A stretch of 64,000 nt of DNA from Zygnema cylindricum (taxonomy: Eukaryota; Streptophyta; Zygnematophyceae; Zygnematales; Zygnemataceae): the NCBI GenBank assembly GCA_037447655.1, contig JBBHKE010002338.1, positions 58,501 through 122,500 of the forward strand. The letters are read 5' to 3'. Below, in pieces: positions 12,101-23,205 of this stretch; position 1 is the first letter of the stretch, and every line of letters starts with the position of its first letter. Both the position numbers and the translations under genes were made by a program. Under the pieces are notes generated by a model. That model was not told where the DNA came from, made no database searches, and saw only the letters and a list, made by a program, of their open reading frames with translations.

Positions 12101-13834
12101 GAGAGAGAGAGAGGGAGATAGAGAAGAAGACAGAGAGAGTGGGAGAGAGAGAGGGAGAGGGAGAGAGAGGGAGAGAGAGAGAGGGAGAGGGAGAGAGGGA
12201 GAGAGAGGGAGACAGAGGGAGATATAGAAGAGAGTCAGAGAGAGTAGCAGAGAGAGAGGGAGAGGGAGAGGAGAGAGAGAGAGAAAGCGGGAGAGAGAGA
12301 GGGAGAGAGAGAGAGAGAGAGAGTGAAAGCAAGGAGGCAGACAGAGATTGAGGGAGACCACAGAAAGAGACAGCAAGAGCGAGACAAAACAAAAAGAACT
12401 AAAAAAAGAGAGAAACAAAGAAACAGAAAGATCTGTCCTCTACCTCTCCTCCTCTCCCCCCCGTGCCCAACTGTCCCCACTGGTTGCCACCCCACGTGTA
12501 CACGTCCCCAGCCTCCGTGAGTGCCGCTGTGTGCCACGTGGCGGCTGCCGCCTGCACCACCGCCAGACCGCCCAGCGCAGCCACCGCACACAGTCCCACC
12601 AAGTCCTCCGGCTGCCCCTGGCCCAGCTGTCCAACCCTAAAGATTACGTCACACAGATGACATCACACAGGTGACATCACACCTCGCTCTCTCCCTATCC
12701 CTCTCCCTCTCCCTTTCTCTCTTCCTCGCCCTCGTCCTTGCCCTCTCACTCGTCTTTGCTGTCGTCCTCTCTTCTCCCTCTCCCTCCCCATCGCCCATGC
12801 CCACGCCCTTCCCCTCGTTCTCGCCCTCTCGCTCTCCCTCGCCCTCTCCATCTCCCTCTCCCTCTCCCAACCCTCGCCCTCACTCTCGGTCTCACTCTCG
12901 CCCTCGCCTTCTCCCTCGCCCTCACCCTCTTCCTCTTCCTCTCCCTCTCCCTCTCCATCACCCTCGCCCTCGCCCTCGCCCTCACTCTCACCCACTCCGT
13001 CTCACACTCCTTATCCCTCTCCCTCTCCCTCTCCCCCTCCGTCCCCCTCTTCCCCTCCCCCCTCCCCCTTTCCCTTCCTCTCCCTCCTCCCCCTTTCCCT
13101 CCCTCTCCCTCTTCCTCTCTCTCTGCCTCGCCCTCTCCCTCACCCTCTCCCCTTCCTAAGATGCCTACCTGGCCGTACAGGCCCCAGCCTGTCGTCAGCA
13201 GAGTCCCTCCCTCTGCCCCCTCACCCGCCCCTCCCTGCACCCCTTTCATAATCTAATTTCAAACTTTTTTAATTTCAATTATTCTAATTTGAGTTCAAAT
13301 TCTCATTTCAAAATTTATGATTTGAATGATTCTAATTTGAATTTAATCTCTTATTTGGAAATTTATAATTCGAATTATCTTCATCTGGATTTTTCTTTAT
13401 GAATTCAAATGTTAATTTAAAAACTTCTAATTTGAACAATTTGATAATAATAAAAATGTAATAACATAACTTGAATTCAAAATCAAAAATTCAAATTTCT
13501 TAAAAATAAAAGGGAACAAAGAGACAAACACTAGAGTTGTCAAATGACGTTTTTTCTGGAACCATTTTTTTTTCCCACATTTTACCTGTATTCGAGGGAC
13601 TTTCAGGAAGAAGGAAAAAGAAAAAAAAAAAAAAAAATCCTTCCACAAATCTCTCCGGTTTCAAACATCGGAAAAAAAATGGAGATAAAATTTTGAGCAT
13701 CTAGACCCCTTCTTTTTCGGCTCTCAGTACCAAAGACCACACTAAATCCCAATGGTGAAAAAACTGCCAAATGAGCTCCTAAACTCTAACAATCCTTCTC
13801 AGAAACCTTAAAAAAACCTTCAATGGGAAGCAGA

Positions 13835-13869
<35 letters not shown>

Positions 13870-14262
13870 TTAAGAAGATCTTAAAAATCCAAAAAAAAGC
13901 TCTCTGGAAACCTGAAAATTCCTTGGAAACACCTGAAAAAAACACGTAAAAAAAAACGGTCACCTTCCAAAAACCCACTATCCCTTCAAAAAACGGCCCT
14001 AAACCCCCTAAAAAACCTATCCCTCCCCCCCTTCCTCACCCAATATGACCGCACTGTGGTGAGCCCCACAAGCCACAGCCGTGGCTCTCCCTTCTTTTGC
14101 TGCCTGAGAAAGTTTTTGGGTGCTGCCCGTAAAACCCGGGAAGGGAACTTGTTCGGGAGAAGAAACAAAATCTACTCTCCTCCCTAACCCTAACTGCCCT
14201 TTGGATCCTACCCCCCAAGCCCAGACACTTCCACCCTCTGAACACAAAAAAATAGAATGGAA

Positions 14263-14314
<52 letters not shown>

Positions 14315-17300
14315 GGGGGAGAGAGAGAGAGAAAGAGTTGGCTTTTCTGTATTTTGTTTCATACCGTACACTATAATTAGTGTGGATTTTGAGCGCGGTG
14401 AAAGTTCGTGGATCCTCCATACAATTTTTTGTACAGAGAAGGAATATAAGAATTGGAAACTTGTTTCTGAATACGGGAGGGGGGGGGAGAGATAAGCATC
14501 CCCTTCAAAAAACTTTTAGATGAGAAAATCGAAAATTTAAAAAGGATTCAAAAAACAAATCACCGTGAAAACAATATGAATGGAGAATTCCGCAAAGCCA
14601 ATAGGAAAATAGGAAGACAAGGGAAAGGAGAAGAACACGGAGAAGAAGGGGCGAAAACGATAGAGAAGCATCTACAAAAAAGGAAGCAGGAGAGAGAGAG
14701 AAGAGATAGAGAGAGAGAGACAGAGAGAGAGAGAGAGATTTTACCTGCCAAAACTAAGGTGTGCTCTGCTCCAGCAGCCACAGCCTTTGCCCTTAGCCCT
14801 AATTTAAGTTCCACTTTAAGAGGAGGCCAAATAGTGTGGAGGTCACAAATATCAGATTTTGATACCGCAAGATCCGAAAAAGAATTTATCGGAGCCTTTT
14901 CCAAGCTCTTATTAACCTCCCCTTTACGTCTTTTGTTGAATGAGGGTTGCTTTCCTTCACATTCCACAGAAGGAAAGTTTGATTTTTCGGTCAACTTCCT
15001 TTCAAAATTTGAGTTTTGGAGGGTCAAAAGATTCCATCCCCATACAAAAACTCGCCCTTCGTCTGAAAAATACGAGAGTAAACATCAAATAATGAGGACT
15101 AAAACGACTAGAATCAAGATAACGAGGCAAAAAAGTGTTCGGAATCAGATGACAATTTAAGAAAAAAATGATTTTAGGATAAATTGCATTGGCTAAACGT
15201 TTCTCTCAAATCAGTTGAAGAAAATGTATTAGTGGGGCCCTCGTTCAATTTGCTGACTGAAATGGTAATTGACACCATTTAACAAAAAGAAAAGAAAAAA
15301 AAAAGGAATCCATTCATATCATCGTCCCCTGTGGTCAAGTTTATTTCTAAGAGTGCCCCACACGCGCGCAAAAATAGGAAGTCTCTAACGAAATGTAAAA
15401 CAGAAAACAGGGGAAAAAAAAATTAGAATATTTCAAAATTTCCAAAAGGCTGCGTGTCGAAGCTTTCACAAAATTTTGGACTTTCCAAGGAACTTGTCAT
15501 CGTTTCAAGACACTCATCATCTATTTTATATATGCTCTTTATATCTATAAACTCAACTAACTCTCCCTTATCCCTTTCCACCAAAACCATAGTTTTATAA
15601 CTCAGTTTTTATACAAAATTTGTCTTCAATTTGACTACCTTTGACCTCCAAAAAAAGACATATATTTTTCAGCTGGAATAGCAAACTAGAATTCGACAAT
15701 TTTGCAGAGCATTAGATGCCAAAAAAAAAAACCATTGAACTGTGTCAATAACAAGCTACTAAAGGATACACGAAAAAATGTGGATAAGCTAAAGGACAAA
15801 GGATGTCAAACACACTGAGGGTAAGCTACCAAAAAAAGGACATGTGAATACAGAATGCATAATTGACAAAAACAGCTTTGGGTGGACATACGGACAAAGA
15901 ACATTTTTGTCTCACCTGTGACTGCCACAGAATGGCAAAAACCTGCGGAGGCAGATAAGACGAGGGAACCATCTGCAAGAGCTACTAGATTGGCTGTATC
16001 TTCCGAAAAATCCTAAAACCCCGGGGTTTTGCGGAATTTGTTAAACACTTTCAGAGTTTTGCAGGGTTTCAATGATTTGTCAGCGTTGAAAGTTCTTTTC
16101 AGAGGTTCAAAGAATTTCTTCTGGATCCTTAGGGCTTTAAAAGCAGTTTAAGCATTTTACAGAAATGCAGAATTAGGGTTACAAGCCAAGTTGAGAGTTC
16201 TATTGCATTATTCTTTTGCAACAAACACATGAAAGGTTTCTTTTTAGCCTGGTCTTAACCTTCCGTTGTCACACTTGTTCCACAGTTCAACAAACTTTCC
16301 AAAGAATCCAAGCACAAATATATGGAGGGATGTGAGAGGTGAGAGGGAGAGAGAGGGAGTGGGAGAATGGGCGGGAGGGAGGGAGGGAGGGAGGGAGGGA
16401 GAAGAGTGTGTCCAAATGATCCACGATTCAATGGAGGATGTAGAGAGGTGTGAGAGAGGAGGGAGAGGGAAGGGGTGAATGGGGAAATGGGGAAAGAAGG
16501 AGGGAGGGAGAAAGTGGAGAGTATGTGTCCTTCCTTGGAAAGTAGAGGAGGCATGGTGGAGAGAGATAGATGTTGGTTGTACGACATCCTCAAAAATTGT
16601 CCTTCTCAATCAGATGGGGATTTTGCTGGCAAACCTACTAACTATATTTATATTGATAGTTGCAATTCCATCCCCAAGTCCTCACCTTCGATGCATTCAC
16701 CCAACCAATGTCCAAAGTGACTCATTCTCAAAGAACAGTTTGCCAGAGACTTTGTAAATTGTTGGACAGTGCCGTAACGTATGACGGATGCTATGCTACA
16801 CCATGCGCCATATGCTAACTCATGCGAACTGATCAATGGCATAAATAGCCCGCCATGTGGGCACGTGTCATCATGCATCACGTGTTATATTCCTGCATGC
16901 TGTGCACCATTTTTTCCCTATTTCAGAATTTCTACAGAAGGAAAAATGTGGCAGAATCTATCATACGCTTTTTCTTCCAATTGCATGAGTCAAATTCATA
17001 TTGGAATCTTACAACAAGCTCTGTTTTCCGCATTTGCAATCATCTCTTCCAGGTCATGTGTGACATAACGTATCCTTGTTCATTTTAGGTTGCATGATGT
17101 GAGCCATGGGTCGATGCGGCACACGTTCTTGACATACCGCGCATCTCATGAGCCACATGCCCTGCAGCACGTCTCAGACAGCAGCATCTCACGTGCCACA
17201 AACCAGGTCTTGTTCCACATGCGCCAGCCGTACCGCATTGTCACACACCGTCTCCCCAATTTGCCGATAGGCGTTAGCCTCCCCCCAGCCGTACACGTGT

Positions 17301-17455
17301 CCGTCATCTGCAAGAGCCAATGCGAAGCAATGGCCGCCCGAGAAAAGGGCTTGGCATTGCACATCAGCCGGTAGGCGCAGAGCGCGCGGAAGCGTCAGAG
17401 GCTGCTCGCCGGCCGGCAAGAGCCGGCCGACCACGAGGAGCTCCCCGTTCGCCAT
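9131..17455 (-). CDS. RCC1-repeat (seven-bladed propeller) protein
   Basis: Nine exons rebuilt on the minus strand: 17455..17249, 16012..15916, 15062..14745, 14237..14040, 13212..13169, 12626..12444, 10854..10767, 9723..9680 and 9268..9131. Their sum is 1317 nt, 438 aa, and every junction keeps phase. RCC1 signatures occur in order: HVYGWGEANAYRQIG, HSVAVTDEGRVFVWGWN, AEHTLVL, SVWAWGVGSKGQLGLG, VACGAHHSAV, TWHTAALTEAGDVYTWGG, VACGSRHTVAI, MFSWGWNKFGQLGLG and VACGWWHTL. Length is near that of UVR8 (440 aa), but the GWRHT tryptophan set of UVR8 is not reproduced, so I do not call it a UV-B receptor. RCC1 proteins act as exchange factors or scaffolds; the partner here is unknown. An insert of ~60 residues in the third exon is unusual. 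Introns are packed with GA/CT repeats. The start is the first ATG after an in-frame TTG-led stretch. Confidence 0.88.
11835..12350. repeat. GAGAGG / GAGA purine tract in RCC1 intron
   Basis: About 500 bp of G/A on the plus strand (CT-rich in the sense of the gene), made of GA and GGGAGA units, inside the intron between exons 6 and 7 of the RCC1 gene. Long ORFs across it on both strands are low-complexity artefacts. Confidence 0.9.
12675..13160. repeat. CTCCCT pyrimidine tract in RCC1 intron
   Basis: About 480 bp of CTCCCT/CCCTCG units on the plus strand, filling the 542-bp intron between exons 5 and 6 of the RCC1 gene. Its strand bias is opposite to the tract at 11835. Translations of it are not proteins. 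Confidence 0.9.
14262..14335. repeat. (GA)n microsatellite
   Basis: Near-perfect GA dinucleotide repeat just upstream, in gene sense, of RCC1 exon 4, where it forms part of the pyrimidine tract before the splice acceptor. Related GA tracts lie at 13838-13867 and 14693-14737. Confidence 0.9.
16335..16515. repeat. GAGG/GGGA repeat in first RCC1 intron
   Basis: Imperfect GAGG, GGGA and GA units in the large first intron of the RCC1 gene. Same family of purine expansions as elsewhere in the gene. No coding exon is supported in it. Confidence 0.7.
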
Positions 17456-17700
17456 GCCGGGGAGAGCTAGCGGCCACCTCCGCTCCTCGACACCACGTCC
17501 GCGACAGCTGGACCGCAAATATGGTAGTCCGACCGTACGCGGATCCTTGGAGAATAATAATCGTATCTTATGTCATGTACACCGCAAATCGTAATTACAG
17601 CAGAGAAAAAAATAGAGTAAAAAAAGTAAAAAACATAATTAGAGTTCATGAGTTATGAACTCTAATTTATGTGAAAGAACTTTTTCAAAAAGGAAATTTA

Positions 17701-18785
17701 GGGTGAAGTTCCATCAGACATTACTGTAATCGTACGGCCAACTCTACAGAAGGGTCGATTGATAGCCTGTTCCCACACGAAAAAATTTCACTTCCGCAAA
17801 AGACGGGCGTTCGAACAATGTACGGATTTCCGAGCACCGACATTTCTATTTTCGGAAATTTTCGGAAAACCGTACAAACTACAGTAATTTCCTCAAAATA
17901 TTGGGGGATATTGAAGTCGGGTTAAAGTATACCGCCAATCGCTATTACAGTAAATAACGCTAATTCGGTGCCCTTTTTTCAAAAAAAAAAACCTGAAATA
18001 CAATCCATAATTCTATTTTTTCCATTATTCAAATTAGGGATTTTTTTCAATTAGTGTTAATAATGGTTCCATTAGGACATTCTGTAATTGTACGGCCAAC
18101 ATTACAGAATGCTACAATTTGAACGAAGTTCCATTGCGTAGAGTCTGTAATCCACGTGCTCGAAACTGAGTGGTACCACGTAAGTCAATATCGGATATTA
18201 AATATCGTCAATGATTTTCACACCGACCAAAAATCTTCATTTGCGTACCGTGTACGTGCGTACCAAGTCATCGTACAACACAAATTTTGTACTCTCCGTA
18301 GACGCCTTGTCAGATACCACATCATTTTTTAGGGTTCCTCTTTTTTCGCGTGATGAATGAGTGTTGCCGAAAATAGTGTGACGAATGGGTGCTAACAGAA
18401 ATAGCGTGACGAAAGTGCGTTACGACTTTTCGTTTGTATTTTTTTTTGGATTTTTCAATGCGTATATCGTGTGCGAAATATTTTGATTTCCGTTGGTTGC
18501 CATTTTGACACGTATGCTAATTATCCAACGTGTCGTGGCTCAATTTTTTCTGTAATTGGTGATGTACCTCGCGAGGTACATCACCAATTACAGAAACTTT
18601 CGAAGCGAATGCTTCGCGAAAAAATATCCAACGGTCGTTGTTAACTCCAAGACTTTTGGAGAGTATTGGCAAGATTCTCTGTAATGTTGTTTTCCGCATT
18701 AAAACAAAATAAGAAGTACGACGTAGTACGGAAAGGTCCGAATTTCTGTAAACTTCCTCACTTTTCGTGTAATGGAACTTCACCC
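17701..18785. mobile_element. PIF/Harbinger-like (Tourist) non-autonomous element
   Basis: Bounded by the inverted repeat GGGTGAAGTTCCAT and its complement, flanked on both sides by TTA, the 3-bp target duplication expected for PIF/Harbinger elements. 1085 bp, no transposase. It contains a 50-bp perfect palindrome (18547-18596) and internal blocks shared with the element at 35690. A segment near 17932 resembles the end of a TA-type MITE, so the element may carry a nested insertion. Confidence 0.75.
18547..18596. repeat. 50-bp perfect palindrome
   Basis: Every base from 18547 to 18596 pairs with its partner about the centre at 18571/18572; the core is TACCTCGCGAGGTA. The related elements carry shorter palindromes at the matching place (20728-20747, core CACCTCCTCGAGGTG, and 36196-36215, core CACCTCGTCGAGGTG). 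Confidence 0.95.
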
Positions 18786-19298
18786 TTAGTGTTAATAATG
18801 GAAGTACACTGCGATGGAAATAGTGTGGTGTACGAACAGGGTACCTCCGTACGAAATGGTACTTTTTGAATTACAAAGGTATCAAAAGACACTTAACGTT
18901 ATTGCGCACACATGTGAATGTGCACTGGAAGAAAGAGTCGCAAACTCGTCGACAAAAATCACGTTGTCATATGTTCGTCCGTCGACCGTGTGAACAGCGC
19001 GACGGCGTACGAATTGTCATATTTTGTTTGGGTACACATACTACTGTAGACATCGAAAGGGCGAGTATTTATTATTCAGGACAACCCAAATTACAGTTAG
19101 GGATTAATTAGTATATATATTATTTTTCAAAAAATTAAAATTCCCATTTAGTGTTAATAACACTATTTTTTTTTTTACGCTATGTATTCCTTTACTCTAA
19201 TAGCGATTGACGGTGTAACGTATTTCTTGCGGTAACCCGAAAACCTGACGTAGCAAAAACAACATCCGAACCGCTATTTCGTTGTATTAGTAGTACTA

Positions 19299-19815
19299 CA
19301 CCGCCAATCGCTATTAGCGTGTAATTACCGTGGTGTACGCTATTTAAGAATTTGAAAATTTTGGAAAAAATCATACATTCTAATTGTTTGATTATGGTAA
19401 TTTGGATCTTTGAAAAAAAAAATGTCGGTCGCAAACATGCTTACACTACTATAAGTTTCCGTACAAAATCTGACAAATCGTACACAAATCGTACATTCAC
19501 ACGGTCGAAACGCGGCTGTCGGACGAATATGTGCGAGCGGGATTTTTTACGACCTGGTTTTTTTTCCCTTTTAGAACGCACATTCTCATGCGTCCACGGT
19601 TACTAAAACTAATTTATTGTAATTTTTAACTTAAAAAGGTACATTTATGTACGGTCTAACACTGACCGTACACCACTCTATTTAAGAGACAACGTACTGA
19701 ATATAACCCTAAATAGAATAAAGAAACAAATAGAATAAACTACGCTATTTGAGAATAAAACAAAAAAAAAGCGGGACGGGATTAGCGTACACAACGCTAA
19801 TAGCGATTGGCGGTG
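19299..19815. mobile_element. TA-flanked MITE, ~0.52-kb family, copy 1
   Basis: TIRs CACCGCCAATCGCTATTAGC and complement, each flanked by TA. The interior is nearly identical to 52635-53175 and, in inverted orientation, to 38183-38722, apart from a ~20-bp gap near the left end. No transposase. Short ORFs inside it recur in the other copies only because the DNA is repeated. Confidence 0.88.
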
Positions 19816-19917
19816 TAGTAAGTTTGAAAAACTGCAGGTTTCTTTTCGCGCCTATGTTTGATGACGTCGAAGCGTATGACGTGTCATAGGACACCTTCAA
19901 TCGGAGTTACGTGTCAA

Positions 19918-20945
19918 AATTTCGGTGTGAACAAGACCCGTTTTCCGATGAGTTCTCGAAATATCATCGGAATTGGCAAAAAGTTACAAATGCTCCGGTG
20001 GGAACAGGCTATGAGACGATGTTCTATCTCGTAGAGTCTATAAGCCACGTGTTCTAAATTGACTGGCGCCACGCAAGCTACGATCCGATAATGAATATCT
20101 TTCATATTTTTAGCACCAACAAACTTAACTTCAAATCTTCACTTGCCTACCATGTACCTGTGTAACGAAATCATCATACGACAAACACCTGTTTGTACGC
20201 CAACTCATTTTTTAGGGTTTGTTTTTTCGTACCATGGTTCAAAATTAGACGTTTTATGGTAGGCCTTTGGTCGACGACTTTAACGTAAGTTGTGTTATGG
20301 GATTTTCATGAGATCTTCTTAGATCACTACTTTGATCAACGACCGTCCGATCGTCCTAATCTGACGGTGTAAATAAATATTTGTGGTTCGAATGTTTTAA
20401 TTGGTCCGAATAAGTCCGAATACAATATGGATCTTAATGTCATATTGTATGTTTTGCATACAATAGGCATATTGTATGGGCTTACTTTCACCTACTTTTG
20501 AACTATGTTTCGAACATAACGAATGTCCTTTGAGAGAAATAGTGTGATGAACAAAAGTTACCGAAAATAGCGTGACGAAGGAATGTTACAAAATGTCGTT
20601 TTTATTTTCGGTTGTATTTTGGAAAGCGCGTGTCATGTGCAAATCTTAAGATTTTTCGTTAGTATGCATCGTGGCACGTAGCTTTATCGTCCAACGTGTC
20701 ACGATTTTTTTTTTATGTATTTGCCAACCCACCTCCTCGAGGTGGGTTGACAGTTACAAAAATAAATGCAGCGAACTCCTCGCAGATGAACATTCGACGG
20801 CCAGTAATACCTCTAAGACCTTCGGAGAGTATCGGCAAGATTCTCTGTAATGTTGTTTTTCGAATAAAAACAAAATAGGTGGTACGATTTGGTAGGGAGA
20901 GTCGCGGATTTCGGTAAACTTCGCCACTTTTCGCCTAATAGAACG
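19918..20945. mobile_element. Degenerate copy of the Harbinger-like element, with nested MITE
   Basis: Shares long blocks with 35690-36418: the GAGTCTATAAGCCACGTG region, the ACGAAAGT..GAAATAGTGTGACGA region, the CACCTC/GAGGTG palindrome and the GGCAAGATTCTCTGTAATGT block. Terminal repeats are eroded, so ends are approximate. A separate element (20233-20507) is inserted in it. Confidence 0.6.
20233..20507. mobile_element. MITE with CATAGTTCAAAAGTAGG-type ends, copy 1
   Basis: Ends CATGGTTCAAAATTAG and CCTACTTTTGAACTATG are imperfect inverted repeats. The interior is the reverse complement of 54818-55124, sharing the ATACAATAGGCATATTGTAT palindrome and the TTAATTGGTCCGAAT block. It interrupts the Harbinger-like copy around it; the uninterrupted site is seen near 35965. 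Confidence 0.75.
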
Positions 20946-22259
20946 TTACTATAATTTATCAATAACTCTAATTTGGGCGTAAAATTGGGCACTGGATATA
21001 TCAACTGTAAATTAAATGTAGGTATAGAATATGACAAAACGTACAGTTTCACGCCATTATGACGTTTGCATTGGACGGTTTGTTAAAACGCGGTTACATG
21101 AAAATGGCATGTACTAAATCATTATTTGTACCTTTTTACTTTATAAAGTACAGTTTTGCACGGTCAGACACGGACCTTACGCCACACTATTTAAAAAGGC
21201 ACTGTATTAGAGTTATTAACGCTCATTCAAAAAGTACCTTAAATAACGTAACGAATAATTTAAAATAATGAACTCTATTTATAGTGATACAGTCAAAATT
21301 TGGGGTGACGGAATTGCGTACATAACTCTAATTACAATTCGCCGTGTAGTTTTTATAACAATCATAAAAAAAGAGTACGGCGTGGCACAGTCAATTCTAA
21401 AATGATGTAATATACATATTGATCGCTATTAGCGTTAGTGGTTGTTGCTTCTTTGGGTGTCTTTATAAAACAACCATTTTTCTGTGTGTTTGTTTCTTTT
21501 TCTTTACTTATCCTTTATGTTTCTTTCCCCCCACGTGTAGTTTATAACTTTAAGTATTACCGCCCCGTTTTATTCCTATGGACTTAGATGTTTCACCTTA
21601 GCTTTTTCTTAAAGTGGGGAACTACTCTTTAGAAGCAATAGTTGTAATATTACCGTGAGTTGTGTCATGTACTTGAATAAACTCCCTCCACAAGAAAATA
21701 ACTGAGAAATTGGACGCCGTTAAGCTCGAGAATACGAGAACATAAGAAGACAAGAGAGCTGAGGCAAGGCGGATGAGAAAGGTCAAGCCAAATATATACA
21801 GAGATACACCAAATATCATTACTAATGTTAAAAGTTTTTTTCGCCACTTAAAACACCTTTTCTCTTATACATTTGTCGGATTGTCGATCAGAGACGACAA
21901 CAAGAAGGTGAGAACATTGGCTACAAATAGCATCCATTGGATTGACAATCCGACAAGTGTGCACAGAACAAAGATGTTATGAGTGAACTAAAAATTTTAA
22001 CACTAGTAATGATTAGCGGGGTACTGAATTGAGGAGGCGTGAAACGGAAAGTTAAAAGGACGAGTATATAGGCAAAAGCTAGGCCCCAAAACTAAGGCAA
22101 ATACAAAAAATAAACGACAACTACTTAGTGTAGAAATTAATGGTCTTTTAAAGTATTTTTTAGGTCTGAATAGAAATAAGAAAGAAGCCAAGGCAGTCTA
22201 CCTCTAACTTCTCTCTCCAACTTCTCAAACTTGTCGCAGTCATTGAGAAATTGGAGAGG
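20946..22259. other. Repeat-derived region without a gene
   Basis: Holds remnants of TA-type MITE ends (for example CTCTAATTACAATTCGCCGTG near 21325-21342) and AT-rich sequence. About 22130-22259 is similar to 56415-56540, which lies just upstream of the solo Copia LTR, so this part probably belongs to the Copia element as well. Short ORFs here show no recognisable domain. Confidence 0.4.
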
Positions 22260-23182
22260 AGCTAGAGCCATGGCTACCTAGGCTATCCAGAGGTTTACGG
22301 GAAAATATATTTTAGTAAGGGGTTTAATTTACTAAAAGATATGTGCCGGCGGCAGGATTTGATACTGTTACCTACCGGCCGGCAGACAGCCGGTAGCTGG
22401 TAGCCTTAGTCGTTAAGTCTAGAAGTAGTGTTACGTATTATGAGGTTTGATAATTATTTAAACATTTATACGTAGAAAAGTTCATTTAACTATAACTGAT
22501 TACGGGAGACATATATCCAGTAAATGTAAAAGTACGGATTTCGGTACTGATAAGAAACCAATACCGCGCATTTAATTGTTTAATGAAACGAATACCGCGC
22601 ATGTATTTATTACGGCTACGATTAAATGTGAATTTAATCGAACGGCCGGAATTAACGCCGAGATCGCGGAAGAGGATTTCGGCGGTTTGTGGTCATCGCC
22701 ACATCAGATGACACGTGGCGGAATGACATTGGATCGCGGCATCTCCGAGGATTAAGGGAGCGAATCCGGACATACCACGTGTCGACATTTAGGCCATGTC
22801 GTACAATGGCCGTACATAAAGTACACCGGCAGCCGTACTTTTGTGTACAAAACTGAAATATGATTGGCTCCGTATATCAGTAGATAGAGTCTGTGAGAGA
22901 GATAGGACTTAGAAAAATTAGAAGATAGGACCCTCTCTCCCAGAGAGCTTCTGTACAAAAGGTCAACTTTGACCCTCCATAACTTACTACTCAGGGGAGC
23001 AAATTCAGAGATTCTTTTTGCTATCGACTCAGGGGGGTCTTGTCTTCACAAGGGTGAAGTTGGTCAGAGTTTTTGTCTGCCAGGGTGGCAGTTATTTTTG
23101 CTGAAACACAAAGGGGTCAGGGTTATCATAGAGGCTTCTTGGAAGCTGTCTACTCTGAGGACTTATGGAGGTCTCAGAGTTT
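22260..23182 (+). repeat. Left Copia terminal repeat
   Basis: Starts AGCTAGAGCCATGGCTACC and ends GGTCTCAGAGTTT. It differs from the right copy by scattered substitutions only and has equal length (923 bp). The next bases (CA) could be the canonical LTR end. Confidence 0.85.
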
Positions 23183-23205
23183 CAGGTTTTGGGCCCACCC
23201 TGTAG

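Noticed and set aside
11765-12418. Long Ser-Leu-rich and Glu-Arg-rich frames on both strands
   Set aside because: Low-complexity translation of the GA/CT tract inside an RCC1 intron.
12663-13256. Pro/Ser/Leu and Arg/Gly/Glu frames of up to 172 codons
   Set aside because: CTCCCT repeat in the RCC1 intron; only the 44-nt exon at 13169-13212 is supported.
14170-14192. CCCTAACCCTAA telomere-like string
   Set aside because: It lies in RCC1 exon 4 and encodes part of the QLGLGR motif.
16244-16757. Possible extra RCC1 exons (for example around 16262-16310 or 16683-16740)
   Set aside because: Direct joining of exon 1 (ending 17249) to exon 2 (starting 16012) keeps phase and the RCC1 motif order, and these segments lack RCC1 signatures.
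9131-17455. UVR8 photoreceptor
   Set aside because: Length is close, but the repeated GWRHT tryptophan/arginine set and the C-terminal VP region are not seen.
19352-19606. Same ~85-codon frame found at 19352 and 52711
   Set aside because: Recurs only because both lie in copies of the same non-coding MITE.
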